Assembly (NCBI GenBank): GCA_946478635.1
Contig: CAMLCX010000372.1
Location: 1-5,234, forward strand
Source of the DNA: an uncultured Pseudomonadota bacterium
GTDB lineage: Bacteria; Desulfobacterota_B; Binatia; UBA9968
Length of the DNA stretch: 5,234 nt
Reading direction: 5' to 3'
The translations under genes and the position numbers were made by a program. Positions 1 to 5,234 of this stretch are shown here, in pieces. How positions within the stretch are numbered: the first letter of the stretch is position 1; each line of letters begins with the position of its first letter. The notes under the pieces were generated by a model. That model worked only from the letters and a program-made list of their open reading frames with translations, ran no database searches and had not been told where the DNA came from.

Positions 1-8
1 ATATCATA

Positions 9-977
9 GTGAATCACTCGATTACATACTTTATCAATTCCCTTCAATACCTGCCGCCGCGGCTCGTATTCGCTTTCACGCGCTTCATGGCGCGCATGGC
101 TTTCATCGTGCTCTCGGGTTACCGCAAACGCATGTATGAGAACATCGCTTCGGTTTTCGGCGATGAGTTTTCCGAGCCAGAGAGAAAAGCGCTGGTCTGG
201 GCCGCCTGGCTGAGTTTTGCGCGCGGCGTGCTCGATACGACGCAAGTCATGCACTATTCGAGGGAGCAAATCCTCTCCGCTGTTAAGTTGGAAGGGGAAG
301 ATTATATCAAACGTGCGCTGGAGCACGGCAAGGGAGTGCTTGCGTTGAGTGCACACCTGGGTAGTTTTACCATGATCGGGGCACGCCTGGCGGCCGGCGG
401 ATTTCCCTTCAGTGTGGTCGTCAAACAACCGGCTAACGAGCGCTTTGCCCGATTGGTTGACGGTTATCGCGCGCAAATCGGCATTCACACGATTTCCGCC
501 AAACCGCGCCGCGAAGCGGTACGCGGCATTCTCAAGGCGCTGCGCAATAATCGCATCGTGCTGGTCATCGCGGATGAATTTAAGTCCGGCGACGTCCTGG
601 TGGATTTTCTCGGTATGAAGGCTCCAGCGCCGCGCGGGCCGGCAACCCTGGCGCTGCGGACCGGGGCGATCACGTTGCCGATGTTCGCCACCAGGGGCGC
701 CGATGGGGGATTGACGCTGTCAGTGGCCGCGCCGATAGCGCCGATCGAACTGGCAGATCTCGAAGCAAGCGTCGTCGCGACCACGGCGCTCTATACAAGT
801 TGCATCGAAGAAGCGATCCGAAAACATCCGGATCAGTGGAATTGGCTCGGCCTGCCCCGGCGTGGGGCGAAATTGTCACGCGCGGAGATCGCCCGCATAC
901 GACGAGCCGAGCGTGCGAAGCCCAATCAAGTCGCAACCCCTGCGGACCCGGTGCGCAGCGGAACGTCCTCGGTTTAG
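9..977 (+). CDS. LpxL/HtrB-family lysophospholipid (lipid A-type) acyltransferase
   Basis: This 322-residue protein belongs to the lipid A biosynthesis acyltransferase family (LpxL/LpxM/HtrB type), whose members move a fatty acyl chain onto a lipid A precursor or related lipid at the inner face of the cytoplasmic membrane. Its length fits the family (about 290-320). Family marks in order are an N-terminal hydrophobic stretch (about 12-37), SAHLGS at 114-119 as motif I with His116, an ANERF...R..IG block (about 140-158), VLVIADEF followed by DFLGMKAPAPRGPATLA as the core acceptor region, and HPDQWNWLG near 275-284. Motif I normally reads H-x4-D/E, but here Thr121 fills the acidic position. GTG at 9 overlaps a TAG at 7-9 by one base, which would suit coupling to an upstream gene. 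The frame stays open to the left edge, so the true start could lie outside the window. The exact substrate is unknown. The stop overlaps that of the convergent comE-like gene. Confidence 0.85.
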   Translation: MNHSITYFINSLQYLPPRLVFAFTRFMARMAFIVLSGYRKRMYENIASVFGDEFSEPERKALVWAAWLSFARGVLDTTQVMHYSREQILSAVKLEGEDYIKRALEHGKGVLALSAHLGSFTMIGARLAAGGFPFSVVVKQPANERFARLVDGYRAQIGIHTISAKPRREAVRGILKALRNNRIVLVIADEFKSGDVLVDFLGMKAPAPRGPATLALRTGAITLPMFATRGADGGLTLSVAAPIAPIELADLEASVVATTALYTSCIEEAIRKHPDQWNWLGLPRRGAKLSRAEIARIRRAERAKPNQVATPADPVRSGTSSV

Positions 978-1582
978 CGCCGGCCGATTTTCGAATCGAA
1001 CCCCGGATTCAATATCGGCTGCTTCTCGGTCGCTTCCAAATAACGCATGAAGCGGTACTTATTCTCGAGCTCGTCGAGCTTGAGCGGCGGAAGATCCTTG
1101 GGCTGACCCGATTCAACTTTTACAGCCAGCAAAGCCATCTGGTTTTGTCGCCAAGCCCGAGTGAACTCCGCGCAAAACTGCTCTGGCGTTTCCACCCATT
1201 GGGCGTGTTTGTACCCGGCGCCTCTGGCCAGGGCGACCGCATCGCAGTCGCGCGATCCCGTGGCGGTGCCGCCCGAGGCTTCGAAAATTTCGTTGTCAAA
1301 AAGTAGATGAATGAAATTGCCCGGATTCTGCCGCGCGATGGTCGGCAGGCCGCAAAGATTCATGAGAAACGCGCCGTCGCCGTCGATGGCGATGACTTTC
1401 CGGTGGGGTAGCGCGATGGCGAGTCCGGCCGCGATGGAAGATACCAGCCCAAGCGTGCGGGTTTTCAGATTGCCGTCGCCCGGACGCACCGCCCACCATT
1501 CGCGCGCAGCCCAACCCGTGCACACCGCGAGTGCGTCTCCCGCGTCGGCTGCGATAGCCTTCAAATAATCGTAGCGTTGCAT
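974..1582 (-). CDS. comE: ThDP-dependent 2-oxoacid decarboxylase, beta (cofactor-binding) subunit; sulfopyruvate/phosphonopyruvate decarboxylase type
   Basis: This 202-residue protein corresponds to the C-terminal, diphosphate-binding half of ThDP decarboxylases, as in ComE of sulfopyruvate decarboxylase and the C-half of phosphonopyruvate decarboxylase. The ThDP/Mg motif is clear: GDG at 68-70, a spacer of about 25 residues, then FDN at 95-97, followed by EIFEASGG, which resembles the DNEAYESTGG stretch of phosphonopyruvate decarboxylase. LGLVSSIAAGLAIA (44-57) is the usual preceding helix. ATG (complement of 1580-1582) shares one base with the TAA of the alpha gene (TAATG). A GGAG at 1593-1590 sits 7 nt upstream, so translational coupling is likely. 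The partner subunit supplies the catalytic Glu, and the active site should form between the subunits. The family is secure, but sulfopyruvate as substrate is not: no coenzyme M or phosphonate gene is visible, so the symbol denotes similarity only. The last 4 bp overlap the 3' end of the acyltransferase gene. Confidence 0.82.
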   Translation of the reverse strand: MQRYDYLKAIAADAGDALAVCTGWAAREWWAVRPGDGNLKTRTLGLVSSIAAGLAIALPHRKVIAIDGDGAFLMNLCGLPTIARQNPGNFIHLLFDNEIFEASGGTATGSRDCDAVALARGAGYKHAQWVETPEQFCAEFTRAWRQNQMALLAVKVESGQPKDLPPLKLDELENKYRFMRYLEATEKQPILNPGFDSKIGRR

Positions 1583-2094
1583 TAGCTGACTCCGAGGACG
1601 GCTTTGGTCAGCAGTACAGCGACAGGCCTTTTGGAGTCATCGGCCAAAATCTCCGCGCCGCGCAGGGTATCATCGATTTGCTCGCGACGGCGCAGCACAT
1701 AACTGCGAAAGCCCATCGCCTGAAGGACGGGCTCGGTAACCGAGCCGAGCGTAGTGAAGCCACGGTCGCCGATGTCGCCGGCGTAATAGATCAGCATTAA
1801 AATCGGAATCTGAAACTGCAACGAGGTCGTCGTGAGCGCGTTGCAGCTGTTCAAAAATCCGGCATTCTGCATGATAATCGCGGTGCGCTTGCCCGCAAGA
1901 TAGGCGCCGGCGCAGATACCGATGCCTTCCTCCTCCCGGCATAGCGGCACGTGCTTGATATCGGTATCTTGTTCCACCGCGCGAATGAGTTCGAGCATTT
2001 TTTCGTCGGGCAATGTGGCGATAAAATTGATCCCGGCTTTCTTTAGCCCGGCAAGGATTGCCGCTGCAGATGCCTTCGCCTCCTGACTATCCAT
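1582..2094 (-). CDS. comD: ThDP-dependent 2-oxoacid decarboxylase, alpha (pyrimidine-binding) subunit; sulfopyruvate/phosphonopyruvate decarboxylase type
   Basis: This 170-residue protein equals the N-terminal PYR domain of ThDP enzymes as a separate subunit, the split arrangement known from ComD of methanogen sulfopyruvate decarboxylase. ComDE converts sulfopyruvate to sulfoacetaldehyde and CO2. The marker CREEEGIGICAGAYLAGKR spans 52-70. Glu54 aligns with the Glu that activates the ThDP aminopyrimidine (compare NEGNAV in phosphonopyruvate decarboxylase). IIMQNAGFLNSCNAL (73-87) and IYYAGDIGDRG (102-112) are the other conserved blocks. The start is ATG at 2094-2092, with GAGAGG (2105-2100) 5 nt upstream. 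It is the first gene of a two-gene operon with the beta subunit, joined by a 1-nt stop/start overlap. A nested inverted repeat lies in its leader at 2119-2157. The natural 2-oxoacid is uncertain; sulfopyruvate, phosphonopyruvate or another acidic 2-oxoacid are all possible. Confidence 0.82.
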   Translation of the reverse strand: MDSQEAKASAAAILAGLKKAGINFIATLPDEKMLELIRAVEQDTDIKHVPLCREEEGIGICAGAYLAGKRTAIIMQNAGFLNSCNALTTTSLQFQIPILMLIYYAGDIGDRGFTTLGSVTEPVLQAMGFRSYVLRRREQIDDTLRGAEILADDSKRPVAVLLTKAVLGVS

Positions 2095-2118
2095 TCAATC
2101 CTCTCTTTGCCCAAAACT

Positions 2119-2157
2119 GCCGGCGCTGGTGGCTGATGAATCACTCTTGCCGCCGGC
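2119..2157. promoter_or_regulatory. Nested inverted repeat in the comD leader (possible operator or leader hairpin)
   Basis: GCCGGCG at 2119-2125 is matched by CGCCGGC at 2151-2157, a perfect 7-bp inverted repeat. Centred almost exactly between the arms is a second palindrome, TGATGAATCA at 2134-2143. The element lies 25 to 63 bp upstream of the comD ATG, just outside its Shine-Dalgarno site. It could be a binding site for a dimeric regulator or an RNA hairpin in the leader. I recognise no specific regulator, and 7-bp GC-rich repeats also arise by chance in such DNA. Confidence 0.3.
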
Positions 2158-2229
2158 TCGTCATCATGGCTACTGCGAATCGGCGGAGCTTGTCAAGTTT
2201 TCGACGCTGTGCGCATCGCCAAGCCGGTC

Positions 2230-2257
2230 TTGACACTCTGGGGGCAAAATCTATAGT
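2230..2257 (+). promoter_or_regulatory. Near-consensus sigma-70 promoter for the GcvH-like gene
   Basis: A perfect -35 box TTGACA (2230-2235) and a -10 box TATAGT (2252-2257, five of six consensus bases) are separated by 16 bp. Transcription would begin near 2264-2265, only 7-8 nt before the ATG at 2272. That leaves no room for a Shine-Dalgarno site, and none is visible in the A-rich stretch before the ATG. The prediction is therefore a strong promoter with a near-leaderless transcript. Confidence 0.65.
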
Positions 2258-2271
2258 GAACAAAAAAGTGT

Positions 2272-2658
2272 ATGGAAGAAAAAGAAGTTAGAGTTAGCGA
2301 CCAGCATGTATGGGTTGGTGTCGAAGATCGCCACGTTCATCTCGGGCTCACGAATTTTATTCAAGCGGCGCTCGGCACGATCCTTTCCGTCGAGCTGCCC
2401 GACATTGGCGATCCAGTCGAGGCGGGAGAGATATTTGCCGAGATTGAATCCACGTCCACCGTTCATGAATTTGTCTCGCCGATCTCGGGCAGAGTCCTTG
2501 CCGTAAATCCTCAGCTCGAAGAGCATCCCTCGATCATTAACGAAGATCCGTATAGCGAAGGCTGGCTGATCGAAGTGCGGGTAAAGAATGATCTCGAGCT
2601 CGGCGCCCTCATGGGCATGGATGAGTACTATCACTTCGTTTTTAAAGATCAGTCCTAA
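2272..2658 (+). CDS. GcvH-fold (glycine cleavage H-like) protein lacking the lipoyl-lysine
   Basis: This 128-residue protein aligns along its whole length with glycine cleavage H protein. The blocks are DQHVWVGVEDRHVHLGLTNFIQAALG (10-35), VELPDIGDPVEAGE (40-53), IES (58-60), SPISGRVLAVN (69-79) and NEDPYSEGWLIEV (90-102). GcvH carries lipoate on a lysine in an ES-V-K-A segment and shuttles the aminomethyl group between the P, T and L proteins. Here the gap-free equivalent segment is ES-T-S-T, so the modified lysine is Ser62. The only lysines are at 4, 105 and 125. A classical lipoyl-carrier role is therefore not expected. A scaffold, regulatory or decoy role, or an unknown ligand, is open. 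Flanking motifs are well kept, which argues against decay. ATG at 2272 is the first possible start after an in-frame TGA (2257-2259). No gcvT, gcvP or lipoate ligase gene is nearby; the divergent neighbour is the comDE-like decarboxylase. Confidence 0.85.
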   Translation: MEEKEVRVSDQHVWVGVEDRHVHLGLTNFIQAALGTILSVELPDIGDPVEAGEIFAEIESTSTVHEFVSPISGRVLAVNPQLEEHPSIINEDPYSEGWLIEVRVKNDLELGALMGMDEYYHFVFKDQS

Positions 2659-2661
2659 CAG

Positions 2662-2813
2662 AGTGCTGAAAAAAGCCCTTTTGCAGGCTGCTCAAAAAGA
2701 TCCAGAGGCGAGGCGCGCGAAAAATCGACGAGCGGAGGCGTACATCGGCAGTACGTTGACGCGAGGCGATTAAGCGCAACGAAGCCTATGGGTCTTTTTC
2801 AGCAGCCTGCTAA
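2662..2813. repeat. Palindromic MITE/REP-like intergenic repeat with 21-bp terminal inverted repeats
   Basis: The arms at 2683-2703 and 2790-2810 are inverted repeats matching at 19 of 21 positions (left arm begins GCAGGCTGCT, right arm ends AGCAGCCTGC). A second palindrome, CGTAC-7 nt-GTACG (2739-2743/2751-2755), sits near the centre, so the single strand could fold into a long cruciform or hairpin. The left part starts with GTGCTGAAAAAAG around 2663, and the right end is close to CAGCCTGCTAA at 2803-2813. From memory, intergenic repeats with GCTGAAAAAG ends and a central GTAC palindrome are common in Nitrospira- and deltaproteobacteria-like genomes; I cannot search to confirm. It carries no gene of its own, would need a transposase in trans if mobile, and may end the upstream transcript. 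The exact borders are uncertain, and no target duplication is evident. Confidence 0.7.
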
Positions 2814-3555
2814 GCCGTCTTACCTTGCCTGGGCAGTTGTTCTCTCCCTGCAAGCTCCCGCGCTGTCGGGACCTGCGATCCATGACGCGCCGCAACGTGC
2901 GGACGGCGACGATTATCGAGTGGCCCGCCGCATTATGCTCGAGCGTGATCTTCGCCCCCGCGGTATCAAAGATCAAAGAGTATTGGCTGCAATGGATGCG
3001 GTGCCACGGCACTTGTTTGTGCCGGAGCACCTGCGCGGTTCGGCCTATGCTGATCGGCCTTTGCCGATCGGCGAAGGCCAGACGATTTCCCAGCCTTACA
3101 TTGTTGCCCGCATGAGCGAGCTCTTGGCGCTGAAAGCGACGGACTCGGTTCTCGAAATCGGCACCGGCTCCGGCTACCAGACAGCCGTGCTGGCCAGCCT
3201 CTCAGCTTCCGTGAGCTCCATCGAGCTCTTGCCGTCCCTCGGTGAACGCGCCAAGAAAGTGCTTGATGGGCTCGGCTATAGAAACATCGAAACCAAGATC
3301 GGCGACGGTTTTTTTGGTTGGGAGGAGCGCGCTCCTTTCGACGCAATCCTAGTGACGGCCGCCGCGCCGAAGATTCCCGAACCGCTCTGGCGTCAACTGC
3401 GCGAAGGCGGCCGCTTGGTCATGCCGCTCGGTGAGGAGAGAAAGTCGCAGCGGTTGATCCGTGCCAGAAAATCAGTGGGACAACCCGTCATCGAAGATTT
3501 TAGCGAGGTGCTTTTTGTGCCGCTGCGGGGAGCGATTCAGAAGCGTCCTCGCTAG
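2788..3555 (+). CDS. pcm: Protein-L-isoaspartate O-methyltransferase, possibly exported
   Basis: Pcm methylates abnormal L-isoaspartyl residues with S-adenosylmethionine to start repair of aged proteins. Clear family signatures are RDLRPRGIKDQRVLAAM (53-69), VPRHLFVPE (72-80), YADRPLPIGEGQTISQPY (87-104) with the active-site Ser at 101, the SAM-binding loop VLEIGTGSGY (121-130), IE at 145-146, GDGFFGW (172-178), DAILVTAAAPKIPEPL (185-200) and GGRLVMPLG (207-215). The frame gives 255 residues, about 45 more than the usual ~210. The extra N-terminus has a hydrophobic run (12-23) and a small-residue stretch (ALSGPA) resembling a signal peptide, so a periplasmic enzyme is possible. The first eight or nine codons, including the ATG, lie in the right arm of the preceding repeat, and no good ribosome site precedes them. 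GTG at 2920 (211 aa) or ATG at 2935 (206 aa) would give a cytosolic-length enzyme. The 3' end overlaps ftsB by 56 bp. Confidence 0.9.
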   Translation: MGLFQQPAKPSYLAWAVVLSLQAPALSGPAIHDAPQRADGDDYRVARRIMLERDLRPRGIKDQRVLAAMDAVPRHLFVPEHLRGSAYADRPLPIGEGQTISQPYIVARMSELLALKATDSVLEIGTGSGYQTAVLASLSASVSSIELLPSLGERAKKVLDGLGYRNIETKIGDGFFGWEERAPFDAILVTAAAPKIPEPLWRQLREGGRLVMPLGEERKSQRLIRARKSVGQPVIEDFSEVLFVPLRGAIQKRPR

Positions 3556-3877
3556 TCTTCGGGCTTCTCTCGCTCCGACTTCCCCGATCTTGTAATCGGT
3601 AAACGATCTCCCCCGGGCGAGCCAAATTGAGCTCTTCACGCGCGACTTTTTCCAGATAGTCGTCGTCGTTTCGAATCCGATAAACGCGCTGGCGCAGCGC
3701 TTCGTTTTCTTTTTGCAGCAGATAGTTTTGTTCATCGAGCCGGCTTTTCTCGCCGCGCAGGCGCCACAGATGGAGCGCGCCGCGCTCGCCGACGATGGTC
3801 ACCAACGAGAGCAACGCGATGAGCGAGCTGATTAAATATATGGGCCACCGGCGGGGCAGGCTGAGACGTAAGGGCAT
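3500..3877 (-). CDS. ftsB: Septum formation initiator FtsB/DivIC family protein
   Basis: This 125-residue bitopic protein has the FtsB layout: a short basic N-terminus (MPLRLSLPRR), one membrane segment (about 12-29, WPIYLISSLIALLSLVTIV), a coiled coil rich in Leu/Glu/Gln/Asn (about 36-70) and the family-typical end YLEKVAREELNLARPGEIVYRL (74-95). FtsB bridges FtsL and FtsQ in the divisome and helps activate septal peptidoglycan synthesis. A polar low-complexity tail (96-125, rich in Ser, Glu and Ala) extends beyond the usual ~100 residues; its last part is encoded opposite the conserved 3' end of pcm. The frame is open further upstream into eno, but ATG at 3877 fits the family start and keeps the gene out of eno. 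No Shine-Dalgarno site precedes it (the leader ends GTGTTTTAACC). It is divergent from eno, whereas in several proteobacteria (for example Pseudomonas) ftsB follows eno on the same strand. Confidence 0.88.
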   Translation of the reverse strand: MPLRLSLPRRWPIYLISSLIALLSLVTIVGERGALHLWRLRGEKSRLDEQNYLLQKENEALRQRVYRIRNDDDYLEKVAREELNLARPGEIVYRLQDRGSRSERSPKTSEDASESLPAAAQKAPR

Positions 3878-3892
3878 GGTTAAAACACATAG

Positions 3893-5234
<1,342 letters not shown>

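Noticed and set aside
800..1306. A 168-codon plus-strand frame spanning the acyltransferase/comE junction.
   Set aside because: It overlaps two well-supported genes and its translation is Arg/Pro-rich with no domain features.
2173..2196. A minus-strand TTGACA (2196-2191) as the comD promoter.
   Set aside because: The -35 is perfect, but no acceptable -10 follows at 15-19 bp (best candidate TAGCCA matches only two bases). The comD promoter is left unassigned.
2058..2291. A 77-codon plus-strand frame across the comD-GcvH-like gap.
   Set aside because: It runs through the promoter and into the GcvH-like gene, with a basic, compositionally odd translation and no ribosome site of note.
2666..2687. 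The CTGAAAA...TTTTGCAG hairpin after the GcvH-like gene as a Rho-independent terminator.
   Set aside because: The stem is AT-rich with a bulge and lacks a following U tract. It is better explained as part of the repeat's end, although the whole element could still stop transcription.

Overview
The window looks like chromosomal DNA of a Gram-negative, GC-rich environmental bacterium. A lipid A-type acyltransferase, an FtsB-type divisome protein and a possibly exported isoaspartyl methyltransferase all point to a diderm. The gene mix and one intergenic repeat resemble deltaproteobacteria-like lineages in the broad sense (Desulfobacterota, Binatota, Methylomirabilota or Tectomicrobia type). That placement is inference; nothing here fixes the taxon. 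I see no tRNA, rRNA, CRISPR array, transposase or phage gene.

Layout. Positions 9-977 (+) encode an LpxL/HtrB-family acyltransferase. It runs tail to tail, with overlapping stop codons, into a leftward two-gene operon (2094-974). This operon encodes the alpha and beta halves of a thiamine-diphosphate 2-oxoacid decarboxylase of the sulfopyruvate/phosphonopyruvate type (comD-comE-like), coupled through a TAATG junction. A 177-bp divergent intergenic region follows. It holds a nested inverted repeat in the comD leader and a near-consensus sigma-70 promoter facing right. That promoter drives a GcvH-fold protein (2272-2658) in which the lipoyl-lysine position is serine. Three bases after its stop lies a ~150-bp palindromic repeat (about 2662-2813) with 21-bp terminal inverted repeats. 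The only ATG giving the full-length frame of the next gene, pcm (2788-3555), lies inside this repeat. pcm overlaps ftsB (3877-3500, minus) by 56 bp at their 3' ends. ftsB is divergent from eno (3950 to the window edge), a complete-looking enolase whose stop codon falls just beyond the last base.

How the genes fit together. Acyltransferase (envelope lipid), Pcm (protein repair), FtsB (division) and enolase (glycolysis) are housekeeping functions that merely sit together. The unusual part is 974-2658: a stand-alone ThDP decarboxylase pair back to back with a lysine-less GcvH-like protein, with no gcvT/gcvP, comABC or pepM in view. The shared divergent control region makes co-regulation possible, but a functional link is inference. 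comD, comE and eno have clear Shine-Dalgarno sites. The GcvH-like gene, ftsB and pcm do not, and for the first two the best promoter predicts a 5' leader of only about 7-10 nt.
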